NCBI GenBank assembly: GCA_964519015.1
Contig: CAZFHZ010000035.1
Location: 1-30,948 of the forward strand
Direction: 5' to 3'
DNA: 30,948 nt
From: CAZFHZ01 sp964519015
GTDB taxonomy: Bacteria; Blakebacterota; Blakebacteria; Blakebacterales; CAYUVJ01
Shown piece after piece: positions 22,094 through 30,272 of this stretch. Every line of letters starts with the position of its first letter. Within the stretch, counting starts at the first letter, position 1. Position numbers and translations under genes: made by a program. The notes under the pieces were generated by a model. That model worked only from the letters and a program-made list of their open reading frames with translations, had not been told where the DNA came from and searched no databases.

Positions 22094-22354
22094 ATGCGCC
22101 GGACACAGATCTATCTTACCGAGGAAGAACGCCGGGCCCTACGGGTCCTCGCTGAACGCCAGGGGCGCCCCCAGAGTGCCCTTATCCGTGAAGCGGTCGA
22201 CCGTTATCTCGAACGCGAGGTGGACGTGGAACGCCGTGAACGGCTGCAATCCGCCCGTGGGATCTGGCGGGACCATACCGGACTGCCTGATCCAGGGCGT
22301 TTGCGTGAAGAATTCGAACGGTCCCGGTCCGGTGGGACCGGAACCGACCGATGA
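22094..22354 (+). CDS. vapB: VapB-type ribbon-helix-helix antitoxin
   Basis: 86 residues. MRRTQIYLTEEERRALRVLA followed by ERQGRPQSALIREAVDRYLE is a classic CopG-type ribbon-helix-helix DNA-binding domain. The C-terminal half (GIWRDHTGLPDPGRLREEFER) is the toxin-binding arm; the GIW-D...LR-E-ER pattern is usual for VapB partners of PIN toxins. The ATG at 22094 is preferred over upstream in-frame ATGs because GGGAGGTGGGT precedes it and the -10 box lies upstream. The stop overlaps the toxin start (ATGA). Confidence 0.9.
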   Translation: MRRTQIYLTEEERRALRVLAERQGRPQSALIREAVDRYLEREVDVERRERLQSARGIWRDHTGLPDPGRLREEFERSRSGGTGTDR

Positions 22355-22734
22355 CGGAGCGCCTGCTTCTGGATACCGATGTCCTGATCGAGTATCTGCG
22401 GGGCCGGAAAGCGGCGGTCGACTGGCTGGAAGCCCGTACCGAGGACCTGCTGGTATCAACGGTCACGGTCGCGGAACTCTTCAGCGGTGTCCGGGACGAC
22501 CGGGAAGAGCAAGCGCTCGAACGCTTCCTGGGCGCATTCGAGGTCGTACCCGTGGACCTTTCGATCGCCCGATTGGGCGGACTGCTGCGACGCGAACACG
22601 GGCCAGGGTCAGGGACGGGTCTGGCCGACGCACTCATCGCCGCGTCCGTCCTGCGCCATGAGGCCACCCTGGCCACCTTCAACCGGCGCCACTATCCGAT
22701 GCTGGACGGGGTCCTGGAACCGTTCGAGCGTTGA
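22351..22734 (+). CDS. vapC: VapC-type PIN-domain ribonuclease toxin
   Basis: 127 residues. The PIN acidic residues are in place: Asp8 in LLLDTDVLIEYL, Glu42 in VTVAELFSG, Asp93 in GLADALIAA, and the final TFNRRHY block with Asn111. VapC toxins cut specific RNAs, often tRNA or 23S rRNA, using magnesium. It overlaps the antitoxin stop by four bases. Unlike the other two toxin-antitoxin pairs it lies among GC-rich core genes, between the propeller lipoprotein and the flavoprotein. Confidence 0.92.
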   Translation: MTERLLLDTDVLIEYLRGRKAAVDWLEARTEDLLVSTVTVAELFSGVRDDREEQALERFLGAFEVVPVDLSIARLGGLLRREHGPGSGTGLADALIAASVLRHEATLATFNRRHYPMLDGVLEPFER

Positions 22735-22755
22735 GGGATACCTGCAATCCCCTCC

Positions 22756-24000
22756 TCAGCCTCCGAGAAGCAGCCGGAGGTAGAACCCGGGGCGGGAGAG
22801 ACGGTTCAGCAGCTTCCGGTCGCCGAAGACCCCGTTCATGGTTTCCTTCAACAGCGGGCTGCGGGCATGACGGCCGGCCAGGAGATCGAACAGGCCGGGG
22901 ATCCGAACCAGGGTCAGGAGCCGGGTGCTCAGGCGCAGTTCGGGCCCGATCCGCCGGTAGAGTTCCGCATCATAGGCGGCCAGGGAAGAGGCATCGGTAA
23001 GGTCACAACCCAAGCTGGCGACGGCCTGCCGCCCCGCCAGGCCGCCGCTCAGCATCGCGTTGCCGATCCCCTCCCCGGTGAAGGGATCGACCAGGGCGGC
23101 GGCGTCCCCGACCCGCATCCAGCCGTCTCCCGAAAGGGGCCGCCGGCGGGTCCCCAGCGGCAGCCCCCCGCCCTCGACCGGCCCGACCCGGCGGGCCTGG
23201 AGGAAGCGCTTCCGGATGGCCTCTTCCTCGGCGACGATGCGCAGCAGTTCCCGCTTCGGATTAAGGCCGTGCCGGTGCGCGAAGGCCGCCGGCATGCCTA
23301 CTCCGACGTTCACCCTCCCCTCCGGCATCGGGAAGATCCAGAAATAGCCCGGGAGCAGGCCGGGGAGGAAATGGAGTTCAATCCCCTCGTTTCCATCGAG
23401 ACCGGTAACGCCCTCGTAGTAGGTCCGGGCCGCCGTGCTCCAGCCGGACCGGCCCCTGGTGGTCGCACCAACCCATCGGGAGAAGCGGGAGCCGGCACCG
23501 GAGGCGTCGATCAGCAGCCGGGCCCGCACCCTCCCTTCCCCCGCTCGTGCAGCGATCCGCCACCACCCCTCCCCCCGCTCGAACCGGTCGGCCTCGAAGC
23601 CCTCGATGAGGGTCACCCCCGGGGAACTGCGGGCCCGATCGGCCAGGAGCGCGTCGAAGTCACGCCGCCGCGCCAGGAAGCCCGGTGGCGGCCGCTCCCC
23701 GCCCCGCACCGCATCGGCCGAGATCTCGATCGGGCGGCCGGCCGGCGAGTAGAAACGGATCCCGCGGGAGCCGATCTGTTCCGGCCGGGTGCGCAGACGG
23801 TCGAGGAAATCCGGGGCGAGCTGCCGCAGGATCGCCACCGCCTTGCCGCTGAAGGCATCACCGCAGACCTTCTCCCGGGGATGGGTTGCCCGCTCCAGGA
23901 CGATGCAGGAACCTCCATCGGCCGAGACCGCCAGGGCGGCCGCGAGGCCGCCGGGGCCGGCACCCAGGATGGCGATGTCGCAGGTGATGGGGCTGCTCAT
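22756..24000 (-). CDS. Geranylgeranyl-reductase-family FAD oxidoreductase
   Basis: 414 residues from the ATG at 24000; a GTG at 24072 would add 24 residues. Neither has a clear ribosome site. CDIAILGAGPGGLAAALAV is the FAD-binding Rossmann motif, and LERATHPREKVCGDAFSG has the conserved Cys-Gly-Asp of the geranylgeranyl reductase family. FWIFPMPEGRVNVGVGMP and MRVGDAAALVDPFTGEGIGNAMLSG are the second FAD region. Members reduce isoprenoid chains of membrane lipids, menaquinone or chlorophyll, and some are halogenase-like oxidases. The first role is more likely here, but the substrate is unknown. It is divergent from the PflX-like radical SAM gene. Confidence 0.87.
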   Translation of the reverse strand: MSSPITCDIAILGAGPGGLAAALAVSADGGSCIVLERATHPREKVCGDAFSGKAVAILRQLAPDFLDRLRTRPEQIGSRGIRFYSPAGRPIEISADAVRGGERPPPGFLARRRDFDALLADRARSSPGVTLIEGFEADRFERGEGWWRIAARAGEGRVRARLLIDASGAGSRFSRWVGATTRGRSGWSTAARTYYEGVTGLDGNEGIELHFLPGLLPGYFWIFPMPEGRVNVGVGMPAAFAHRHGLNPKRELLRIVAEEEAIRKRFLQARRVGPVEGGGLPLGTRRRPLSGDGWMRVGDAAALVDPFTGEGIGNAMLSGGLAGRQAVASLGCDLTDASSLAAYDAELYRRIGPELRLSTRLLTLVRIPGLFDLLAGRHARSPLLKETMNGVFGDRKLLNRLSRPGFYLRLLLGG

Positions 24001-24134
24001 CCGGTGGCACGACTCCCTTCGAAGCTGGACCGGAGCCGGGGAGCGGGAGGCGGGCGCGGGGATCCGGTTCACGATCCGGCCGGCACAGCTGCCGGATGAC
24101 GTCGGCGCGGAGGCGGATTAGACTCGTACCGACA

Positions 24135-25037
24135 ATGTACCCCTCCTACCTCGAGCTTGGCGAGAGCGGTGAGCTGGAGCGGCGCGCCCGGGCGTTCGAG
24201 GCCTCGCTGCACGACTGCGAGGTCTGCCCCCACCGCTGCGGGGCGGACCGGGCGGAACCGCTCCGCGCCCGTTGCGGGATCGGGCTCGAGGCGGTGGTCG
24301 CTTCGGCCCACCCCCACTTCGGGGAGGAGCCCCCCATCTCCGGTCGCCACGGCAGCGGCACCATCTTCTTCGCCGGCTGCAGTCTGCGCTGCTGGTTCTG
24401 CCAGAACGCCGAGATCAGCCACGGCCGGATGGGACGGACGGTGGACGCCGCTACCCTGGCCGGCCTGATGCTCCAATTGCAGACATCCGGCTGCCACAAC
24501 ATCAACCTGGTCACCCCGACCCATGTGGTCCCGCAGATCATGGCGGCCCTGGTGCTCGCCGCCCGGGCCGGCCTGCGCCTGCCGCTGGTCTACAACTCGG
24601 GTGGTTACGACCGGCTGGAGACCCTCCGTCTGCTCGAGGGGGTGGTCGACATCTACATGCCCGACCTCAAGTACGCCGATCCCCTCCACGCCCGCCGGCT
24701 CTCGGGGGCCCCCGACTATCCCGAGGTGGCCCGGACCGCCCTGCGCGAGATGCACCGGCAGGTCGGTGACCTGGAGGTCGGAGGAGACGGCGTGGCCCGC
24801 CGGGGACTGCTGGTTCGGCACCTGGTCCTGCCCGGCGGGCAGTCGGACACCGAAGCGTGCCTCCGTTTCCTGGCCGAGGAGATCTCGTCGGACACCTATG
24901 TCAACGTGATGGACCAGTACCGGCCCCACTACCGGGCCCATCGCCGGCCCGAGGTGGACCGGCCTCTGCGACCCGAGGAGTTCGAGGCCGCCGTAGCGAC
25001 GGCGCGGTCCGTCGGCCTGCGGCGGGCTCTCCGGTGA
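24135..25037 (+). CDS. PflX-like radical SAM protein
   Basis: 300 residues from MYPSYLEL, where the family normally begins; an ATG at 24096 is also open and neither has a good ribosome site. The radical SAM cluster motif is CSLRCWFC (Cys82, 86, 89), inside TIFFAGCSLRCWFCQNAEIS. An N-terminal Cys set (28, 31, 35, 47) in CEVCPHRCGADR and RCGIG could bind a second cluster. GHNINLVTPTH-like (CHNINLVTPTHVVPQI) and VVDIYMPDLKYAD are conserved in this group of pyruvate-formate-lyase-activase homologues (PflX, COG1313). The true substrate is not known. The PHP lipoprotein follows 26 bases after the stop. Confidence 0.87.
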   Translation: MYPSYLELGESGELERRARAFEASLHDCEVCPHRCGADRAEPLRARCGIGLEAVVASAHPHFGEEPPISGRHGSGTIFFAGCSLRCWFCQNAEISHGRMGRTVDAATLAGLMLQLQTSGCHNINLVTPTHVVPQIMAALVLAARAGLRLPLVYNSGGYDRLETLRLLEGVVDIYMPDLKYADPLHARRLSGAPDYPEVARTALREMHRQVGDLEVGGDGVARRGLLVRHLVLPGGQSDTEACLRFLAEEISSDTYVNVMDQYRPHYRAHRRPEVDRPLRPEEFEAAVATARSVGLRRALR

Positions 25038-25063
25038 GCCCGATCGCGAGAGGAACACCTGCC

Positions 25064-26299
25064 ATGCACATCCCGATCCGTCCTATCCGCCTCCGCCCGA
25101 CCGGTGCCGGTCTCCTGCTGGCCCTCCTGCTGGCCGCCGGTTGCGGCCGGGGCCCCGCCGGCACCTGGTACCGCGGCAACACCCACACCCACTCCCTCTG
25201 GAGCGACGGCGACCTGGCCCCGGAAGGGGTGGTGGCCCGCTACCGGGAGGCGGGCTACCACTTCCTGGTCTTGACCGATCACGACATCTTCCAGACCGGG
25301 GAGCGCTGGTACCGGGTGTCGGAGGAGGGTAAGGGGAAGCTCACCCCGCAACGCATCGCCGATCTGACTCGGGTCTTCGGGCCGGGCTGGATCGAGGAAC
25401 GGGCCGTCGCCGGCCGGCGGGAGATGCGTCTGAAGACCTTCACCGAACTGCAGGCCCGATTCGAGGAACCGGGAGTCTTCCTGCTCGTTCCCGGGCATGA
25501 GATCTCGGACGGGGCGGAAGGGCGACCCCTCCACTTCAACGCCCTGAACACCACCCGGATCGTCCCCCAGGCGCGGAGAGCGACCATGGCGGCCTCGCTG
25601 ACGGCCGACGTGGCCGCCTTCGAGCGGGAGCGGGCCGGCTCCGACCATCCGATGCTTCTCCACCTCAACCATCCCAACTGGCACTGGGCCCAGACGGCCC
25701 GGGACCTGGCGCAGGAAGCCGACCTGCACTTCTTCGAGGTCTACAACGCCAGCACCGGATGTAACAACGCGGGGGACGCCACCCACCCGAGCACCGACGG
25801 GATGTGGGATCAGGCACTGATCCTCCGGCTGGAGGGGAACCGGCCGCTGCTCTACGGGGTGGCGACCGATGACGCTCACAACTACTTCCAGCGAGGTCCC
25901 GATGTCTCCCCTCCCCTGCGAGGCTGGATCTGGGTCCGGGCAGGCGCCCTGCAGGCGGACTCGCTCATGACGGCCATGGCACGGGGGGACTTCTACGCCT
26001 CCACCGGGGTCGAACTGACCGAAGTGCGGCACGACCGGCGGAGCTACCGGGTGACGATCGCGGCCGAGCCGGAGGTCACCTACACCACCCTCTTCATCGG
26101 AACACGCCGCGGAGCGGGCGCCCCGGTCGGCGAGGTCCTGCTGGAGACGACCCGCAATCCGGCCGTCTACCGTTTCCAGGGAGACGAGCGCTACGTCCGG
26201 GTGAAGGTGGTCTCCTCCAAGCCCGAGCCCGACCCGGCCGTGCCGGGCGACATGGAACGGGCCTGGACCCAGCCGGTGGTGCCGCCGGGCCGGCGCTGA
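25064..26299 (+). CDS. PHP-domain lipoprotein, metal-dependent phosphoesterase-like
   Basis: 411 residues. The signal ends LLLALLLAAGC, a lipobox with Cys27. GNTHTHSLWSDGDLAP (38-52) holds the first HxH of the PHP metal site. FLVLTDHDIF, LVPGHEISD, LLHLNHPNW and GVATDDAHNY supply the other His and Asp ligands. PHP enzymes hydrolyse phosphoesters with a trinuclear metal centre; exported members are widespread and mostly of unknown substrate. The C-terminal part (about 330-411) is a beta domain. AGAGGA lies nine to ten bases before the ATG. It is probably co-transcribed with the radical SAM gene, and it ends three bases from the convergent deaminase. Confidence 0.87.
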   Translation: MHIPIRPIRLRPTGAGLLLALLLAAGCGRGPAGTWYRGNTHTHSLWSDGDLAPEGVVARYREAGYHFLVLTDHDIFQTGERWYRVSEEGKGKLTPQRIADLTRVFGPGWIEERAVAGRREMRLKTFTELQARFEEPGVFLLVPGHEISDGAEGRPLHFNALNTTRIVPQARRATMAASLTADVAAFERERAGSDHPMLLHLNHPNWHWAQTARDLAQEADLHFFEVYNASTGCNNAGDATHPSTDGMWDQALILRLEGNRPLLYGVATDDAHNYFQRGPDVSPPLRGWIWVRAGALQADSLMTAMARGDFYASTGVELTEVRHDRRSYRVTIAAEPEVTYTTLFIGTRRGAGAPVGEVLLETTRNPAVYRFQGDERYVRVKVVSSKPEPDPAVPGDMERAWTQPVVPPGRR

Positions 26300-26302
26300 C
26301 CC

Positions 26303-26812
26303 CTACCAGCCCGAGCGCATCTCCTCGAAGCGCTCCAGGATACCCGCCCAGGTATCGGGGTCGGTCTTCAGGTAGGCGACCAGCAGGTCGAAGGAGGCCT
26401 CCTGCAGCAGCCCTCCCTCGATCGCCGGCCAGCGGTGCTCATACCACGGGGGGAGGATCCCCGGAGCGATGGTCGTGGCCCCACCGACCGGGTCGGGGCA
26501 TCCGTAGACCACCCGGTCCACCCCCCAGGTCAGCATCGCGCCGAGGCACATCAGGCAGGGCTCCAGGGTGGTGTGGACCTCGATCAGGCGGCCTTCGGAC
26601 CGGTTGAGCCGTTCCTGTTGACTGCGCAGGAGGCTGAGTTCGGCGTGGGCGGTGGCATCCCGACCGGTGCGCGCCCGGTTGCCGGCGCTCCCGACCACCT
26701 CGCCGCCGATGGTCAGGACCGCTCCGACCGGGAGGTCCCCCCGCCGGGCGGCCTGGTCGGCCTCCACCAGAGCCCGCTCCATCGTCGTGCGGTCCCGCTC
26801 GATGATCGCCAT
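26303..26812 (-). CDS. Nucleoside deaminase (CDA/TadA-type)
   Basis: 169 residues from the ATG at 26812, which has GGAGG about eight bases upstream. The zinc site is complete: TAHAELSLL gives His and the catalytic Glu, and TLEPCLMCLGAML gives the two Cys. GDLPVGAVLTIGGEVVG and RNRARTGRDAT-like (GNRARTGRDATAHAE) are typical of guanine deaminase, TadA and related nucleoside deaminases. The length fits TadA, the tRNA wobble adenosine deaminase, but the C-terminal half (LPPWYEHRWPAIEGGLLQEASFDLL) is not the usual TadA one, so another base or nucleoside may be the substrate. Confidence 0.82.
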   Translation of the reverse strand: MAIIERDRTTMERALVEADQAARRGDLPVGAVLTIGGEVVGSAGNRARTGRDATAHAELSLLRSQQERLNRSEGRLIEVHTTLEPCLMCLGAMLTWGVDRVVYGCPDPVGGATTIAPGILPPWYEHRWPAIEGGLLQEASFDLLVAYLKTDPDTWAGILERFEEMRSGW

Positions 26813-27020
26813 GCAGCCCCCCTCCGGTGCCCATTTCGCGTCCGGCCGGAATCGTACACCGTCCCCGCTCGAACCGGCCAGCCGCTCAGAACCCTCCCCT
26901 GTCCGACCCGGAGACCCGGCGCATCCGCCCGGTCCGCCCATCTCCAGTGATTCGTTGACGCGACCGGTCCGCGTTACTAACCTGTGCCCCCGTTCCAGCC
27001 ATACTCCAACGGAGGTATAG

Positions 27021-29294
27021 ATGCCGCACCCGTTCGTCTTCCAGACGGAGATCCTCTGGGTCCTGATGCCCATCGGGTCCGCCATGGCGCTCGTGTTCGC
27101 CTGGCTCTTCTATCAGGCGATGATGAAGGCGCCGGAAGGCACCGACCGGATGAAGGAGATCGCCGCCTACGTCCGCGAAGGTGCGTACGCCTACATAAAA
27201 CGCCAGTACAGCGTCGTGACTATGGTCTTCATCGTCCTCTCGGCGATCTTCGCCTTCCTGGCCTTCGTGCTGCACGTGCAGAACCGGTTCGTCTGGTTCT
27301 CCTTTTTGACCGGCGGGTTCTTCTCGGGGCTGGCCGGTTTCATCGGGATGCGCACGGCCACCTTCGCCTCGGCCCGGACTGCCAACGGTTGCCGGACCTC
27401 GCTCAACAGCGGACTCAAGATCGCTTTCCGCTCCGGAGCCGTCATGGGCCTCACCGTGGTCGGACTGGCCCTGCTCGACATCACGATCTGGTACCTGGTG
27501 CTCGAACGCGTCTACCAGGCGGACCTGGTCACCATCACCACCACCCTGCTGACCTTCGGCATGGGCGCCTCCACCCAGGCCCTCTTCGCCCGGGTCGGCG
27601 GCGGCATCTTCACCAAGGCGGCCGACGTGGGGGCCGACTTGGTGGGGAAGGTCGAGGCGGGCATCCCGGAGGACGACCCGTGCAACCCGGCCACCATCGC
27701 CGACAACGTGGGCGATAACGTGGGGGACGTGGCCGGTATGGGCGCCGACCTCTACGAATCGTACGCCGGCTCGATCCTGGCCACGGCCACCCTGGGGGCG
27801 GCGGTGGTGGGCTACGTCTACAAGGGGATGACCATCGACACCCAGACCTGGGTGATCGCCCCCATGATCGTGGCCGGGCTGGGCGTGATCTTCTCCTGCC
27901 TCTCCACGCTGCTGGTACGGACCGGAGAGGATGCCACCCAGCGCGAGCTGCTCAAGGCGCTGGCCCGAGGGGTGAACGCCGCTACCCTGCTGACGGCCAT
28001 CGGCAGCTTCTTCGTCATCCGCTACCTGGGCCTGCCGATCGGGGTCTGGGGTTCGGTCATCGCCGGCCTCCTGGCCGGTTGGCTGATCGGCAAGATCACC
28101 GAGTACTTCACGTCCGATGAGTACCGGCCGACCAAGGATATCGCCGCTCAGGCCCAGACCGGGCCGGCCACCGTCATCATCGGCGGGATGGCCACCGGCA
28201 TGCTCTCCTCGGGCGCCCCGGTGGTTGTGATCAGCCTGGGGATCCTCTTCGCCTTCGGGCTGGCGGGCGGCTTCGCCAACGTCGCCGTCGGTCTGTACGG
28301 GGTCGGTATCTCGGCCGTCGGCATGCTGGCCACCCTGGGGATCACCCTGGCCACCGATGCCTACGGCCCGATCGCCGACAACGCCGGCGGCAACGCCGAG
28401 ATGGCCCACCTGGATCCGGAAGTCCGCCAGCGCACCGACGCCCTCGACTCGCTCGGCAACACCACCGCCGCCACCGGCAAGGGCTTCGCGATCGGCTCGG
28501 CCGCCCTGACCGCCCTGGCCCTGCTGGCTTCCTACGTGGAGGAGATCAAACTCTATCTGGCCAAAGCGGTGGAAGCCGGCCATCTCCTCCCCTCGGTTGA
28601 TTTCAGCGCCTTCGGGACGGGGGACCTGGTAGCCAACATCCGGCACGCCGGCATCACCCAGCTGGTCGAGGCCTACAACGTCACCCTGATGAATCCGCTC
28701 GTCCTGGTGGGGCTCTTCCTGGGAGCGGCCGCCTCGTTCGTCTTCTGCGCCCTGACCATGCGGGCGGTTGGGAACGCGGCCGGGGACATGGTGGAGGAGG
28801 TACGCCGCCAGTTCCGGGAGAAGCCGGGTATCATGAAGGGGGAGGACACCCCCGACTATGCCCGGTGCGTCTACATCTCCACCCGTGGTGCCCAGCGGGC
28901 GATGATGCTGCCGGCTTTCCTGGCCATCGGCATCCCGATCGTGATCGGGCTCGTATTCGGAGTGCCGGGGGTGATGGGTCTGCTGGCCGGCGCGCTCTCA
29001 AGCGGCTTCATCCTGGCCATCTTCATGGCCAACGCCGGAGGCGCCTGGGACAACGCTAAGAAGTTCATCGAGAAGGGGAACTTCGGCGGCAAGTGGCTCC
29101 CGGACGGGACCAAGAATCCCATCCACGGCGCGGCCGTGATCGGAGACACGGTCGGCGACCCCTTCAAGGACACCTCGGGGCCCTCGCTCAACATCCTGAT
29201 CAAGCTGATGAGCATGATCTCGGTGGTGGTGGCGGGTGTGACGGTGACCTACTCGGGGGTTATCCAGAAACTGCTGGGCATCCTGGCGCATTGA
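27021..29294 (+). CDS. hppA: Membrane-bound ion-pumping pyrophosphatase
   Basis: 757 residues with about 16 membrane helices. GADLVGKVEAGIPEDDPCNP and ATIADNVGDNVGDVAGMGAD are the pyrophosphate-binding motifs, and GDTVGDPFKDTSGPSLNILI is the C-terminal one. The enzyme couples hydrolysis of PPi to pumping of protons or sodium ions. In the motif GNTTAATGKGFAIGSA, the Ala where potassium-independent enzymes have Lys places it in the potassium-dependent class, which includes sodium pumps. ACGGAGG lies six bases before the ATG. A 208-base gap separates it from the divergent deaminase, with TTGACG at 26955 as a possible -35 box. The alpha/beta hydrolase follows 13 bases after the stop. Confidence 0.96.
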   Translation: MPHPFVFQTEILWVLMPIGSAMALVFAWLFYQAMMKAPEGTDRMKEIAAYVREGAYAYIKRQYSVVTMVFIVLSAIFAFLAFVLHVQNRFVWFSFLTGGFFSGLAGFIGMRTATFASARTANGCRTSLNSGLKIAFRSGAVMGLTVVGLALLDITIWYLVLERVYQADLVTITTTLLTFGMGASTQALFARVGGGIFTKAADVGADLVGKVEAGIPEDDPCNPATIADNVGDNVGDVAGMGADLYESYAGSILATATLGAAVVGYVYKGMTIDTQTWVIAPMIVAGLGVIFSCLSTLLVRTGEDATQRELLKALARGVNAATLLTAIGSFFVIRYLGLPIGVWGSVIAGLLAGWLIGKITEYFTSDEYRPTKDIAAQAQTGPATVIIGGMATGMLSSGAPVVVISLGILFAFGLAGGFANVAVGLYGVGISAVGMLATLGITLATDAYGPIADNAGGNAEMAHLDPEVRQRTDALDSLGNTTAATGKGFAIGSAALTALALLASYVEEIKLYLAKAVEAGHLLPSVDFSAFGTGDLVANIRHAGITQLVEAYNVTLMNPLVLVGLFLGAAASFVFCALTMRAVGNAAGDMVEEVRRQFREKPGIMKGEDTPDYARCVYISTRGAQRAMMLPAFLAIGIPIVIGLVFGVPGVMGLLAGALSSGFILAIFMANAGGAWDNAKKFIEKGNFGGKWLPDGTKNPIHGAAVIGDTVGDPFKDTSGPSLNILIKLMSMISVVVAGVTVTYSGVIQKLLGILAH

Positions 29295-29307
29295 GGTCGA
29301 GGACCCC

Positions 29308-30198
29308 GTGGACCGCGCCGACCCGCCCATCCGCGACATCACTTCCGAAGAGCGCTACCGCACCCCCGCCCTCTTCCGGATGGGCATGCGGGGGCTCTCC
29401 CTGCTCGCCCCCTCGCTGGCCGCCCGTCTGGCCGGACACCTCTTCTGCATCCCGGGACGCCCACCCGTTCGTGACCAGGAACGGCCGGTGCTGGATCGGT
29501 CGGAGTCCTTCTCCTCGACCGTCCGGGGTATCCGCCTCTCCTTCCACGCCTGGGGCGAGGGTCCCACCCTGCTCCTGCTGCACGGCTGGGGGAGCCGGGG
29601 GAGCCGGCTGGTCGACCTGGTCGACCCGCTGACGGCAGCCGGGTACCGGGTCGTCACCTGGGACGCCCCCGGGCACGGGGAGTCCGGCTCACGGACCGCT
29701 ACCGCCCCCGACACCGCCCGCCTGCTGCTTCTGGTAGCCGAACACCTGGGCGGGCTGGAGGTCGCCGTAGGTCACAGTTTCGGCTGCCAGGTGACCGGGA
29801 TGGCGCTCCAGTGGGGATTGCCGCTGCGCCGGACGGTCTTCATCAGCCCCCCCGGCGAGATGCTCTCCTTCGCCCGCGTTTTCATCCGTCAGGTCGGGAT
29901 CACCCAGGAGGCCGCCGATCGGATGCTCGACCGGCTGGCCCGGCGCACCGGGGTGCCCTGGGTAGCCTGGGAGGCGGAGAACCTGGGGAGGGGACAGACC
30001 ACCCCGGTGCTCATCGTGCACGACCGGGAGGACCCGGTGGTCCCGCTGGCCGATGCCGAACGGCTCCACCGTGCCTGGGTGGGATCGGAACTGCTCGTCA
30101 CCTCGGGCCTGGGCCACCGCCTGACCCATCGCGACCCCGACGTGATCCGGCGGATCGTGGCCTGGATCGGGCCCCCCTCCGGGCGGCCTTCAACGTGA
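29308..30198 (+). CDS. Alpha/beta hydrolase
   Basis: 296 residues with a GTG start and GAGG/CGAGG just upstream. LLLLHGWGSRGSR is the oxyanion-hole region, VAVGHSFGCQV the nucleophile elbow with Ser, VLIVHDREDPVVPLADAERL carries the Asp, and TSGLGHRLTHRD the catalytic His. The first 75 residues form a helical extension seen in a group of uncharacterised bacterial hydrolases. The substrate is unknown. It is spaced to be co-transcribed with hppA, but no functional tie is evident. Confidence 0.88.
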   Translation: MDRADPPIRDITSEERYRTPALFRMGMRGLSLLAPSLAARLAGHLFCIPGRPPVRDQERPVLDRSESFSSTVRGIRLSFHAWGEGPTLLLLHGWGSRGSRLVDLVDPLTAAGYRVVTWDAPGHGESGSRTATAPDTARLLLLVAEHLGGLEVAVGHSFGCQVTGMALQWGLPLRRTVFISPPGEMLSFARVFIRQVGITQEAADRMLDRLARRTGVPWVAWEAENLGRGQTTPVLIVHDREDPVVPLADAERLHRAWVGSELLVTSGLGHRLTHRDPDVIRRIVAWIGPPSGRPST

Positions 30199-30272
30199 TT
30201 GCCGGGGATGCTTCGGATGGCTTACAATTCCCAGTCCATTCGGTCCGAACGGGACGCACCACGAGGAACCCG

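Noticed and set aside
19567..22155. Open frame of 862 codons on the plus strand
   Set aside because: It runs through the pgsB gap and both pgsB antisense and the propeller gene in the wrong frame, so it cannot be real.
25827..25838. Another near copy of CTGATCCTCCG
   Set aside because: It lies inside the PHP lipoprotein gene with no surrounding ggt or flank similarity, so it is chance.
26955..26983. Promoter for hppA
   Set aside because: TTGACG is a fair -35 box, but no acceptable -10 stands at 16-18 bases, so I did not list it as a feature.
26886..28646. Open frame of 586 codons on the minus strand
   Set aside because: Antisense to hppA, whose conserved motifs are on the plus strand.
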